NCBI GenBank assembly: GCA_023444095.1
Contig: JAEZRP010000009.1
Location: 1-38,064 of the forward strand
Direction: 5' to 3'
Source: Bacillota bacterium
Lineage (GTDB): Bacteria; Bacillota; Clostridia; Christensenellales; Aristaeellaceae
Length of the DNA stretch: 38,064 nucleotides
Below, piece by piece: positions 6,134 to 14,340 of the stretch. A program made the position numbers and the translations under genes. A model generated the notes under the pieces. That model made no database searches. It saw only the letters and a program-made list of their open reading frames with translations, and had not been told where the DNA came from. Within the stretch, counting starts at the first letter, position 1; the number at the start of each line of letters is the position of its first letter.

Positions 6134-7945
6134 TTGATCCTACTATCCGCAGAAAAAATCAGCAAAAGCTTTCCCGATAAGGTGGTGCTTGAGAAAGCGT
6201 CGCTCTATTTGAGCGACACCGACAAGGTCGGCATCATCGGGATAAACGGCACGGGCAAGACGACGCTGCTCAACCTGCTGGCCGGGGAAACGTCCCCGGA
6301 CGAGGGGACGATCAGCAGATCATCCGGCACGCGCATCGCCTACTTGCGGCAAAATCCCGTTTTCGACCAAAATCTCTCCCTGCTTTCCATCGTGCTTGCG
6401 CATGTCGATCCGCAGGCGCGGGACGAATCCGCCCATGAGGCAAAGACGATTCTGACCAAGCTGGGCTTTTTCGACTTTGACGCAACCACGGGCACCATGT
6501 CAGAAGGCGAGAAAAAGCGCGTGGCCATCGCACAGGCCCTGATGAGCCCGTGCGAGCTGCTTCTTTTGGACGAGCCAACCAACCATCTGGACAGCACCAT
6601 GGTGCAATGGCTGGAGGCATTCCTCAAGCGCTACCGGGGCGCCATCGTCATGGTCACGCATGATCGGTATTTCCTGGAGCGCGTGACCAGCCGCATCGTG
6701 GAGATCGACGCAGGCGCGCTGTATGCCTACGAGGGCAACTATTCCCAATTCCTGGCGCGGAAAGCGCAGCGCGAAGACATGGAGCTGGCCACCCAGCGCA
6801 AGAATCGCAGCCTCTATCGGCGGGAGCTGGAATGGATTCGGCGCGGTGCGCGGGCGCGGGGCACCAAGAGCAAAGGGCGCATCGAGCGCTTTAACGCCCT
6901 GCAGGATGGCGTGACGGCTTCGCCGGAGGCGTTCGCCATGGAAACCGCGTCTTCCCGGCTGGGCAAGCAGATCATCGAGATCAAAAATGTCAGCAAATCC
7001 TTTGGCGATCGCTGCGTGATCCGGGATTTCTCGCACGTGCTGCTGCGGGACGCGCGGGTTGGCATCATCGGGAGAAACGGCAGCGGGAAATCCACGCTCC
7101 TCAAGATGATCGCGGGGGTTCTTTCCCCGGATTCGGGCAGCGTGGTGCGCGGCGCGACGGTCAAAATCGGCTATCTTTCGCAGATGTGGGATACGCCGCC
7201 TGCCGATCTGCGCGTAATCGATTACATCAAGGAAGAGGCGGGCGAGATCACGACGAATGAGGGCGTGATCTCAGCAGCCAAGATGCTGGAGCGGTTCCTG
7301 TTTCCCTCCGGCGTGCAATGGACCCCCGTGGGCAAGCTCTCCGGCGGCGAAAAGCGGCGGCTGTTCCTGCTGCGCATCCTCATGGGCGCGCCGAACATCC
7401 TGCTTCTGGACGAGCCGACCAACGACCTGGACACCGACACGCTCACGGTGCTCGAGGAGTATCTGGAGGATTTTGCGGGTGCGGTCATCACCGTATCCCA
7501 TGACCGATACTTCCTGGACAAGGTCGTGGATACGATCTTTGAATTCCGGGAGGGCGGCGACATCCGCCAATACACCGGGGGCTATTCGGATTATCTGGAG
7601 AAGCGCGAGCCCGAATCCGGGGAGGCGGATGCGCCCGCCGCAAAAGTGGACAAGCCCAAATCCGCCGAGCCCGCCCGCGCGCCATCCAAACCCGCGAAGC
7701 CCAAGTTTACGTTTGCGGAACAGCGCGAGTTCAGCACCATTGACGCGGACATCGCATCTTTGGAGGATATGCTGCGCAAGGCGGAGGAAGACGTCGAACT
7801 TTTTGCCAGCGACTATGAAAAGCTGATGCAAGTGCTTGCCGAAAAAGGGCGGCTCGAGGCCGCGCTGGCCGACAAGATGAACCGCTGGGTGTACTTAAAT
7901 GAGCTGGCGGAGCGCATCGCCAGCGAGCGTCCGGGGATGGGATAA
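6134..7945 (+). CDS. ABC-F family ATPase, Uup/YfmR type
   Basis: A 603-residue soluble protein with two ABC ATPase domains in tandem and no membrane segments, as in ABC-F translation factors that act on the ribosome. Domain 1 has Walker A GINGTGKT (36-43), signature SEGEKKR and LLLDEPTNHLD; domain 2 has GRNGSGKS (about 313-320), LSGGEKRR and LLLDEPTNDLD. Between them lies a charged arm (RRELEWIRRGARARGTKSKGRIERF) like that of Uup/YfmR, and a helical C-terminal extension after a Pro/Ala/Lys linker matches the Uup DNA/RNA-binding tail. TTG 6134 is preferred to GTG 6122 because GTGAGGTG precedes it and the protein then starts MILLSAEKISKSF, the usual ABC-F opening. A housekeeping role is more likely than antibiotic resistance. 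Confidence 0.9.
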   Translation: MILLSAEKISKSFPDKVVLEKASLYLSDTDKVGIIGINGTGKTTLLNLLAGETSPDEGTISRSSGTRIAYLRQNPVFDQNLSLLSIVLAHVDPQARDESAHEAKTILTKLGFFDFDATTGTMSEGEKKRVAIAQALMSPCELLLLDEPTNHLDSTMVQWLEAFLKRYRGAIVMVTHDRYFLERVTSRIVEIDAGALYAYEGNYSQFLARKAQREDMELATQRKNRSLYRRELEWIRRGARARGTKSKGRIERFNALQDGVTASPEAFAMETASSRLGKQIIEIKNVSKSFGDRCVIRDFSHVLLRDARVGIIGRNGSGKSTLLKMIAGVLSPDSGSVVRGATVKIGYLSQMWDTPPADLRVIDYIKEEAGEITTNEGVISAAKMLERFLFPSGVQWTPVGKLSGGEKRRLFLLRILMGAPNILLLDEPTNDLDTDTLTVLEEYLEDFAGAVITVSHDRYFLDKVVDTIFEFREGGDIRQYTGGYSDYLEKREPESGEADAPAAKVDKPKSAEPARAPSKPAKPKFTFAEQREFSTIDADIASLEDMLRKAEEDVELFASDYEKLMQVLAEKGRLEAALADKMNRWVYLNELAERIASERPGMG

Positions 7946-8184
7946 CGATTCCACAGATTAACCAAACGCATCGATGGGGTCACTGGTTCGGGTCAAGTAC
8001 AGACCGGTTTGGCGCACAGTTGAGGCTGATGTCCGCATCTTGGAATCTGTTGGACCTGGTATTTGGGATTGCGTACATGAGGATTCTGTTCGCATTCCCC
8101 CTCGTTGTTATGAGCGCTATTGGATACGACAATTGCGGGAATAACCAAACGGATATGCATTTGGCCGTTTCTCTTTTCCATATC
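7946..8184. other. Gap without a supported gene
   Basis: About 240 bases between the ABC-F stop and the SDR promoter. Frames are open on both strands (for example a hydrophobic plus-strand frame over 8020-8238), but none has a ribosome binding site or clear family features, and the plus one would overlap the promoter. No terminator for the ABC-F gene was recognised. Confidence 0.4.
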
Positions 8185-8213
8185 TTGACACCCTTTCCCC
8201 GCCGCGCTATCAT
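8185..8213 (+). promoter_or_regulatory. Sigma-A promoter for the SDR/dehydratase operon
   Basis: A consensus TTGACA at 8185-8190, an exact 17-base spacer, and TATCAT at 8208-8213. Transcription should start about 35 bases before the SDR start codon, which has GAGGGGAG in front. Confidence 0.8.
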
Positions 8214-8253
8214 AGGGTTAACAGATTTTTCTGAATGAGGGGAGCGGATCGCC

Positions 8254-9093
8254 ATGACCCATTCGCAGCGTACAGCCTTGATCACGGGCGGAAGCAGCGG
8301 CATCGGGCAGGGGATCGCCCTAGCCATGGCCAGAGAAGGATACGACGTGGCCATCACCTATGGTCATAACAAGGCGGGCGCGGAGGAGACGCGGACCCAG
8401 GTTGCGGCGCTTGGCAGGCGCTGCGCAATCATCGAAGCCCACATGGAGGATCCCGAGTCCCCGGCCCGCGCCGTCGACCAGGCGCACGAGGCGCTCGGGC
8501 GCATTGACGTGCTCGTGAGCAATGCGGCCACGGACCGCCGCCTGAGCGTTCTGACCGTGACGCCCGAGGAGCTTTCGTGGATGATGCAGGTCGACTTCGG
8601 GTCATACCTGCTCTGTGCGGGCGCGGCCGCCCGCCACATGATCCGCGACGGCATCAGGGGCTGCCTGTTCTTCATCACGTCCACCCGCGGCGAGCGCGCT
8701 TATTTTGACAATGCGGTGTATGGCGGGCTGAAGGCTGGGGTGAACCACGCCTGCGCATCCATCGCGCTCGATCTTGCGCCCCATGGCATCCGTGCCATCT
8801 GCATCGCGCCCGGCGCCACGCGCGTTCGGCCTTTGAACCCGGAGCGCAAGTCTGCACACCCCATCGAAGACGCTATCCCCATGGGCCGCATGGGTCTGCC
8901 CGCAGACAGCGGGGCGCTCATCGCGTTCCTCGCCTCCGAGCGGGCGAGCTACATCACGGGCGTGACCATCCGTGTGGACGGCGGCCTGGCCCTGATGGGC
9001 CCGCCCGAAGGATACGCCGATGCCCATTGGATCGATCCCGCCTGGACCAAAGGCCACTACGAACAGATCATGAGGGAGAAGGAACATGAGTGA
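8254..9093 (+). CDS. SDR family NAD(P)-dependent oxidoreductase
   Basis: A 279-residue classical short-chain dehydrogenase. Visible features are the Rossmann motif TGGSSGIG (11-18), the NAA motif (90-92), and the catalytic triad Ser143, Tyr156 and Lys160 (YGGLK). The C-terminal region ends the family core at YITGVTIRVDGGLALMG and then adds about 30 residues. The substrate is not given by the motifs, but the gene overlaps the next one, a mannonate-dehydratase-type enzyme, by eight bases (ATGAGTGA). A role oxidising a sugar or sugar acid, for instance a hexuronate/hexonate interconversion, is therefore the most economical inference. It has its own consensus promoter at 8185-8213. Confidence 0.9.
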   Translation: MTHSQRTALITGGSSGIGQGIALAMAREGYDVAITYGHNKAGAEETRTQVAALGRRCAIIEAHMEDPESPARAVDQAHEALGRIDVLVSNAATDRRLSVLTVTPEELSWMMQVDFGSYLLCAGAAARHMIRDGIRGCLFFITSTRGERAYFDNAVYGGLKAGVNHACASIALDLAPHGIRAICIAPGATRVRPLNPERKSAHPIEDAIPMGRMGLPADSGALIAFLASERASYITGVTIRVDGGLALMGPPEGYADAHWIDPAWTKGHYEQIMREKEHE

Positions 9094-10297
9094 CATCCGC
9101 ATCACAGGCGTGCGCGCCATTGAAACCGCACCCCAGAAGGGCTGCAACCTCATCGTGGTCCGCGTCGATACCAATCAACCCGGCCTTTACGGCTGGGGCT
9201 GTGCGACCTATACCCAGCGTCACAAAGCGGTGATGACCGCCATCTCCGAATACATGGATCAGCTCCTGCGCGGACGCGATCCCATGGCCGTGGAGGATGC
9301 CTGGCAGGTGATGATGAACAGCAGCTACTGGCGCAATGGACCCGTGCTCAACAACGCCATCTCTGGCTGCGACATGGCGCTGTGGGACATCGTGGGCAAG
9401 GTGGCGCATCTGCCGGTCTACCAATTGTGGGGCGGCAAGTGCCGCGACGCGGTGCCCGTCTACCGCCATGCGGACGGCACGGATTTCGGCGCGCTGGACG
9501 AGAAGATCAAAGCCTATCTCGAAGAAGGCTACCAATACATCCGCTGCCAGTTCGGCGGCTATGGCGGCAAGACGCGCTACCTCAGGACGCCCGAACCCGC
9601 ACGGGCCGGCACCTATTTTGATGCGCTCAGCTACATGCGCGGCGTGCCCCGCCTCTTCGAGCATGTGCGCGCAAAGTTCGGAGACGAGGTCGAGCTTCTG
9701 CACGACGTGCACGAGCGCCTGACGCCCGTGGATGCCATCCGCCTGGCCAAAGCGCTGGAACCCTACCGCCTCTTCTTCCTGGAGGATGCGCTGCCACCGG
9801 AGCAGGGACATTGGTTTGAAAAGCTTCGGGATGCAGCCGCCGTGCCGCTCGCCATGGGCGAGCTGTTCAACAATCCCATGGAGTGGATCCCGCTTTTGCA
9901 GAATCGCCTGATCGACTATATCCGCTGCCATATCTCCCAGATCGGCGGCGTGACGCCCGCGCGCAAACTGGCCGCGCAGTGCGACCTGTTCGGCATCCGT
10001 ACGGCCTGGCACGGGCCGGGCGACGTGTCGCCCATCGGCCACATGGCCAATGTGCATCTCGATCTGGTCACGCCGAATTTCGGCATTCAGGAGTGGTGCG
10101 GCATGGAGACCGATCCGCGCGTACAGGAAGTCTTTGAAGGCTGCGCCTCGATCAAGGAAGGTTTTGCCTGGGCGAATGACAAACCCGGCTGGGGCATGGA
10201 GGTCAATGAAAAGGCCGCCGCGAAGTATCCATGCGACAGCGAGCAGCCTGCCTGGCTGCTCGCGCGGTTGCCGGACGGCACATCCGTGAAGGCATAA
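9086..10297 (+). CDS. Mannonate dehydratase-type enolase superfamily enzyme (ManD/RspA-like)
   Basis: A 403-residue member of the mandelate racemase/muconate lactonising branch of the enolase superfamily, closest to D-mannonate dehydratase ManD/RspA. These enzymes remove water from an aldonic acid to give a 2-keto-3-deoxy acid. The three Mg2+ ligands are visible as Asp207, Glu233 and Glu259 (LLHDVHER, FFLEDALPPE, MGELFNNP), with the ManD acid/base His209 beside the first, and the WHGPGDVSP motif (308-316). Length and spacing match ManD closely. Some family members have only weak mannonate/gluconate activity, so the exact substrate is open. It is translationally coupled to the preceding SDR gene. 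A hairpin starts ten bases after the stop. Confidence 0.88.
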   Translation: MSDIRITGVRAIETAPQKGCNLIVVRVDTNQPGLYGWGCATYTQRHKAVMTAISEYMDQLLRGRDPMAVEDAWQVMMNSSYWRNGPVLNNAISGCDMALWDIVGKVAHLPVYQLWGGKCRDAVPVYRHADGTDFGALDEKIKAYLEEGYQYIRCQFGGYGGKTRYLRTPEPARAGTYFDALSYMRGVPRLFEHVRAKFGDEVELLHDVHERLTPVDAIRLAKALEPYRLFFLEDALPPEQGHWFEKLRDAAAVPLAMGELFNNPMEWIPLLQNRLIDYIRCHISQIGGVTPARKLAAQCDLFGIRTAWHGPGDVSPIGHMANVHLDLVTPNFGIQEWCGMETDPRVQEVFEGCASIKEGFAWANDKPGWGMEVNEKAAAKYPCDSEQPAWLLARLPDGTSVKA

Positions 10298-10306
10298 TCC
10301 ACATAG

Positions 10307-10331
10307 GTTGGTTTCTTGAGAAGAAACCAAC
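10307..10331 (+). other. Perfect 11-bp intercistronic hairpin (GGTTGGTTT type)
   Basis: GTTGGTTTCTT pairs perfectly with AAGAAACCAAC around the loop GAG. It starts ten bases after the dehydratase stop and lacks a U-tract. The same GGTTGGTTT head occurs in hairpins at 12121-12132 (minus) and 33907-33930 (plus), each also just after a stop codon. Confidence 0.6.
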
Positions 10332-10354
10332 ATCGATGAAAGGAAGTGGTCCAT

Positions 10355-10408
10355 ATGACTGCGATCAACCAGAGCATTGTCGCCAACTGCGGAGGTGGTT
10401 TTCAGTAA
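10355..10408 (+). CDS. Possible 17-residue peptide with C-terminal CGGGFQ
   Basis: A short frame reading MTAINQSIVANCGGGFQ, with AAAGGAAGTGG as a plausible ribosome binding site. It sits between the sugar-acid operon and an iron-sulfur protein. It could be a leader peptide, a substrate peptide, or chance. Support is limited to the ribosome binding site and the unusual Cys-Gly-Gly-Gly ending. Confidence 0.25.
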   Translation: MTAINQSIVANCGGGFQ

Positions 10409-10468
10409 GCCCGCATCGGTTGCTCAGCGATCTGAATCTCCGTTGCGGGCATTCAGAGGAGAGGGACA

Positions 10469-11392
10469 ATGCTGAACAGTAATCTCACCTTGATGTTGCC
10501 TGAGGGGGGCAAGGCTGCAATCGTACCAATCGAGTGCCTTGGCCGCATTCAACGGGACCTGGACACACTGCAAAAGGGCACCCAGTATTCCAGCCTCATT
10601 GATACGATTGTCCATGTATTTTACGACTTCAACGTTCGCGACGAGGCGTTTTCTCCGCGCTCCATTGTGATTGTCGCCGTACCCAAGCCCATTGTGCGGA
10701 TTCGTTTTCAGTGGGGAGGCAGAGAGTACAGCGGCTACACAGACGGATGGAAAAGGGATGCGCTGGCGGCGGACGCCGTGTATACCGCTTTGCGGGATCG
10801 CTTCCGGCAAGAAGGACGACATGTTGCCCGATATGAAGCGCTCCCGCAGAAGCAATTGGCTGTCAGAAGCGGATTGGCCGAATATGGCCGGAACAATCTG
10901 GCTTATGTCCGGGGAATGGGCTGTTTTCTGCAAATCATGACGCTTCTTACGGACATGCCCTGCGATACGGAGTCTGGCATGGAAATCCGCCGGATGGATG
11001 CGTGCGAACACTGCGGTGCGTGCGTCAAAGCGTGTCCCACCCAAGCGATAGACGATGCAAGAACCGTGATTCGAGCGGAACGGTGCCTGACGTATTATAA
11101 CGAATTCATCGACCTTGCGCCGTTTCCGGACTGGATCTCGACCTCGGCGCACCATAGCCTGCACGGATGTATGCGTTGTCAGCTCAACTGTCCACAGAAC
11201 GCGCGCTATTTGAACAACGCGATGGAACCGGTCTTCTTGACTGAAACGGATGTCGCGCTCCTTCTTGACGGACCGGCGTTGTGTGATCTTCCTGACCATC
11301 TGGCCGAAAAGATCCGCACGCTTCATCTCGAGGACTACCTGCCACTGCTTCCACGCAATATCACGGCAATCGTTCAGGCGCAAAACTCATAA
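10469..11392 (+). CDS. QueG-like double 4Fe-4S cluster protein
   Basis: A 307-residue soluble protein with the two-cluster ferredoxin layout of epoxyqueuosine reductase QueG. The cysteines are C179xxC182xxC185xxxC189, a lone C206 (RCLTYYNE, like RCISY in QueG) and C234xxC237xxxC241. Upstream, the SGLAEYGRNNLAYVRGMG block parallels the AGLGxxGKN region of QueG. It is shorter than true QueG, and the family's DYH motif is not visible, so it is probably one of the many QueG-like reductases of unknown substrate rather than the tRNA enzyme. ATG 10469 has GAGGAGAGGG just upstream. It appears monocistronic; no clear promoter or terminator is seen apart from a 12-base palindrome (GAATCATGATTC) at 11417-11428. 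Confidence 0.8.
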   Translation: MLNSNLTLMLPEGGKAAIVPIECLGRIQRDLDTLQKGTQYSSLIDTIVHVFYDFNVRDEAFSPRSIVIVAVPKPIVRIRFQWGGREYSGYTDGWKRDALAADAVYTALRDRFRQEGRHVARYEALPQKQLAVRSGLAEYGRNNLAYVRGMGCFLQIMTLLTDMPCDTESGMEIRRMDACEHCGACVKACPTQAIDDARTVIRAERCLTYYNEFIDLAPFPDWISTSAHHSLHGCMRCQLNCPQNARYLNNAMEPVFLTETDVALLLDGPALCDLPDHLAEKIRTLHLEDYLPLLPRNITAIVQAQNS

Positions 11393-11535
11393 CAACACTA
11401 AATGCCTCATGATGTTGAATCATGATTCCTTTCACGCGTACCCTTGGCGCAATCGGTCCCACGGCGCGCCGCTCCTATCAAGCGAAGGCAGCGCGGGACA
11501 AGGCAGCGATTCGCCGTCGATCGTTCGCCTTCGGC

Positions 11536-12096
11536 TCACTCAGTCTGCAGAAGTTCCGCTTCGGTCAGCACCATCTTTACGCGCACATCGTGTTCTTCGA
11601 CCGGCAACGCCGGGAGAAGCGCCCTCCCCCGGCAGAGGCACACCGTCGGGCAGCGGAGATTCGCGAGATACCGGTCATAATACCCGCCGCCGTGGCCTAG
11701 TCGATGGCCCTGCCGGTCTGCAGCCACGCAGGGCACGATTGCAAGCTCGATCTGTTCCGCGGGTACGATCGGCGCGTCCTCGCCCGGCTCCAGCAACCCG
11801 AACGGGGCGGGATGAAGGTCTTCGAGCGAGAGAATCTCCCGCGGGCGCATGATCCCGCTCCCCTCGCACCGCGGCACGCACAGCCGCTTGCCGGCGGCGA
11901 GCGTCGCCGCCATAATTCGCCGCGTCGACGGCTCGGCGCGCACGCTGACGTAGGAAAACACGGTTCGCGCCGTTTTCCACGCGGCGAGGTTCATAAACCG
12001 CTCCTCAATCCCGTGGTCCGATTCCTCGACGTACTCGGCCTCCCAGGCCGCTCGCAGGTGGGCGACCTGCGCCCGCAGTTCCGCTTTCTGCTTCAT
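11536..12096 (-). CDS. 5-formyltetrahydrofolate cyclo-ligase
   Basis: A 186-residue enzyme that converts 5-formyl-THF to 5,10-methenyl-THF using ATP, salvaging a storage form of folate. The family's C-terminal signature is clear as RLGHGGGYYDRYL, the nucleotide-binding glycine/tyrosine motif. A basic N-terminal helix (MKQKAELRAQVAHLRAAW) and the VSVRAEPSTRRIM segment are also typical, and the length is normal. CGGAG six bases upstream supports the start. It is the last gene of the minus-strand series after pepT, 55 bases downstream of it, with a GGTTGGTTTGCC motif between them. No clear terminator follows. Confidence 0.88.
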   Translation of the reverse strand: MKQKAELRAQVAHLRAAWEAEYVEESDHGIEERFMNLAAWKTARTVFSYVSVRAEPSTRRIMAATLAAGKRLCVPRCEGSGIMRPREILSLEDLHPAPFGLLEPGEDAPIVPAEQIELAIVPCVAADRQGHRLGHGGGYYDRYLANLRCPTVCLCRGRALLPALPVEEHDVRVKMVLTEAELLQTE

Positions 12097-12120
12097 GCGT
12101 TTCTCCGGCAGTTTGCTTCC

Positions 12121-12132
12121 GGCAAACCAACC
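12121..12132 (-). repeat. GGTTGGTTTGCC motif between pepT and the cyclo-ligase
   Basis: On the minus strand this reads GGTTGGTTTGCC, identical over 12 bases to 33907-33918 on the plus strand. It folds with GCAAAC at 12116-12111 into a 6-bp hairpin. It starts 19 bases after the pepT stop. Confidence 0.5.
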
Positions 12133-12151
12133 TCCTTCGCACGGCGCCCTG

Positions 12152-13357
12152 TCACCGCGCCGTAACCAGCTCTACGATCACTTTCACCATATGATCCATG
12201 TCCTGTACGGCCACGAGTTCCATGCGCCCGTGGCCGTTGAGGCCGCCGGTGGAGAGATTGGGGCAGGGGAGGCCCATAAAGGAGAGGCGGCAGCCGTCGG
12301 TTCCGCCGCGCACGGGCTCCGCGAAGGGCTCAATCCCCGTTTTGCGGAAGGCATCGCGGGCGCGCTCGACGATCTCCATGCGAGATTCGAGCACCTCGCG
12401 CATGTTGTAGTAGGAATCCTTGACTGTGCATTCGACGGTGCCGGCGCCGTACTTGTCGTTGAGGTATTGGGCGGCGCGCGCGAAGAACGCCTTGCGCGCC
12501 TCCAAAATTTCCTTGGCGTGGTCGCGGATGATGTAGGAAAGTTCGGCTTTCTCCGCGTGTCCGTGCATGCTCGTCAGATGATAGAAGCCCTCGTAGCCTT
12601 CGGTATGCTCGGGGGTTTCGGCGGGGGGAAGGAGGGAGGCAAACTCCATGGCGATGAGCGCCGCGTTCTTCATGCGGTTCTTGGCGCTGCCGGGGTGAAT
12701 GCTCACGCCGTTCACGACGATCTTCCCGCTCGCGGCGTTGAACGTCTCATACTCGATGCCGCCCACGTCGCCGCCGTCGACGGTATAGGCGTAGTCCGCG
12801 CCAAAGCCCTTCACGTCAAAAAGGTCCGCGCCGCGCCCGATCTCCTCGTCGGGGGTGAAGCCGATCGCGATTCTGCCGTGCCGGATCGAAGGATCGTTCA
12901 GGATCACCTCGCACGCGGCCATGATCTCCGCGATGCCCGCCTTGTCGTCCGCGCCGAGGATGGTTCTTCCGTCGGTGACGATGACGTCCATGCCCTTGCG
13001 CTTTTGAAGGGATGGAAAGACCGCCGGGTCGATGACGTCGCCGGATTCGAGGACGATCTTCCCGCCGTCGTAGTTCTCGACGATCCGCGCGTTCATGGGA
13101 AGGCTGGGCGCTGCATCGACCACGTCCATGTGCGCGATGAGCCCGATTGCGGGCTGATCCTCGCAGTTGGCGGGGATCGAGCCGTAGACGTAGCCGTGCT
13201 CGTCCACGCGCGCGTCGGCAATGCCCATTTCCTTCATTTCGTCCACGAGCGCCCACGCGAGAACCAGCTGCTTTTCGGTGCTTGGGCAGCTCGCACTCGC
13301 CTCGTCGGAGGCCGTGTCAAACCGGATATATTTCAGAAACCGTTCATACGCCCGCAT
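12152..13357 (-). CDS. pepT: Peptidase T (tripeptide aminopeptidase)
   Basis: A 401-residue cytosolic zinc aminopeptidase of the M20 family that removes the N-terminal residue from tripeptides. Metal ligands can be placed: His76 and Asp78 in AHMDVV, the bridging Asp137 in LGADDKAG, the catalytic/ligand pair Glu171-Glu172 in TPDEEIG, and Asp194 in VDGGDVG. PepT-specific blocks include VRGGTDGCRLSFMGLPCPNL and STGGLNGHGRMELV near the end. The start has a perfect GGAGGTGAGACG in front. It begins four bases after the glucokinase stop, so it is cotranscribed. Confidence 0.93.
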   Translation of the reverse strand: MRAYERFLKYIRFDTASDEASASCPSTEKQLVLAWALVDEMKEMGIADARVDEHGYVYGSIPANCEDQPAIGLIAHMDVVDAAPSLPMNARIVENYDGGKIVLESGDVIDPAVFPSLQKRKGMDVIVTDGRTILGADDKAGIAEIMAACEVILNDPSIRHGRIAIGFTPDEEIGRGADLFDVKGFGADYAYTVDGGDVGGIEYETFNAASGKIVVNGVSIHPGSAKNRMKNAALIAMEFASLLPPAETPEHTEGYEGFYHLTSMHGHAEKAELSYIIRDHAKEILEARKAFFARAAQYLNDKYGAGTVECTVKDSYYNMREVLESRMEIVERARDAFRKTGIEPFAEPVRGGTDGCRLSFMGLPCPNLSTGGLNGHGRMELVAVQDMDHMVKVIVELVTAR

Positions 13358-13361
13358 CGTC

Positions 13362-14306
13362 TCACCTCCCGAGCATCGCGGCGCCGATGATTCCCGCGTC
13401 GTTTCCGAGCGTCGCGAGTTCGATGCGCGCGTAGGGCATGGCCTTGTAGAAGATCATGGAAGGAAGCTTTTCGCGCACCGCGTCCAAAAGGAAATCGCCC
13501 GCCGCCGACACGCCGCCGCCCAGCGCGATCACCTCGGGGTCGATGAAGTTGATGATCGAGACGAGGCCCACGCACAGGTGGTACACGTACGCATCGAACA
13601 CCTTCGCGCAGTCCGGGTCGCCCGCCTTCGCGAGATCGATCACGTGCTTGGCGGTGATGTCCTCGAGCTTGCCGCCCACGGCCTTCGCGAGCGCGCCGTC
13701 CGGGTTCCTGTTCGCGCTCTCGACGCCCATGCGGATGATGGCGGTGGCGCTGGCGTAGCGCTCCCAGCAGCCCTTGTTCCCGCAGGTACACTGTTCGCCA
13801 CCCGCGACGGTGATCATGTGGCCGATCTCGCTGCCGACGCCGTTCGAGCCCGAGTACACCTTCCCGTCCAAGACGATGCCGCCGCCGACGCCGGTGCCGA
13901 GGGTGATGAACACCGAGTTCTTCACGCCCGCGCTCACGCCCGAAACAGACTCCGCGAGTCCCGCGACGGTCGCGTCGTTGCCGACATAGATGGGCTTGTC
14001 GATCACGCGCCGCATCCACTCCACGAGGGGCACGTCGTGCCAGTAGAGGTTCGTGCAGAACGGCACGCGCCCGGTGCGGGGGTCCTCGATGCCGGGGATG
14101 CCTACGCCCACGGCCTTCACGTCGTCGACCGTCAAGTTCGCCGCCTCGACCGCCTTGAGCGCGAGGTGCGCCATGTCGTTTACAACCGGCTCCGCGCCGC
14201 GTTCCACCAGCGTGGGGCAGGAGACCTTGGAGAGGATCTTGCCGCTTTCGTCCACGACGCCCGCCTTGAGACCCGTTCCGCCCACGTCGATTCCCACGTA
14301 AACCAT
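13362..14306 (-). CDS. ROK-family glucokinase
   Basis: A 314-residue sugar kinase of the ROK family, most like Firmicutes glucokinase GlcK, which phosphorylates glucose to glucose 6-phosphate. The protein opens with the ATP phosphate-binding motif VGIDVGGTGLKAG (4-16). The catalytic Asp111 is in VGNDATVAG, followed by ITLGTGVGGG (134-143). His163 with Cys173, Cys175 and Cys180 (CTCGNKGC) forms the ROK zinc site. I start at 14306 because GGAGG lies seven bases before this ATG; the frame extends 15 codons upstream into hprK without a better site. It sits between hprK and pepT, tying glucose phosphorylation to carbon-repression signalling. Confidence 0.9.
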   Translation of the reverse strand: MVYVGIDVGGTGLKAGVVDESGKILSKVSCPTLVERGAEPVVNDMAHLALKAVEAANLTVDDVKAVGVGIPGIEDPRTGRVPFCTNLYWHDVPLVEWMRRVIDKPIYVGNDATVAGLAESVSGVSAGVKNSVFITLGTGVGGGIVLDGKVYSGSNGVGSEIGHMITVAGGEQCTCGNKGCWERYASATAIIRMGVESANRNPDGALAKAVGGKLEDITAKHVIDLAKAGDPDCAKVFDAYVYHLCVGLVSIINFIDPEVIALGGGVSAAGDFLLDAVREKLPSMIFYKAMPYARIELATLGNDAGIIGAAMLGR

Positions 14307-14340
14307 ACCCGATTCCTCCATTATATGTGTTAGTCCTGTT

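Noticed and set aside
7946..8253. Open frames on both strands between the ABC-F and SDR genes, including a hydrophobic plus-strand one
   Set aside because: No ribosome binding site, no recognisable family, and the plus frame runs through the consensus SDR promoter. It might be a gene remnant but is not supported as a gene.
10469..11392. True epoxyqueuosine reductase QueG
   Set aside because: The cluster cysteines match, but the protein is short and the DYH motif of QueG is not visible, so only a QueG-like call is justified.
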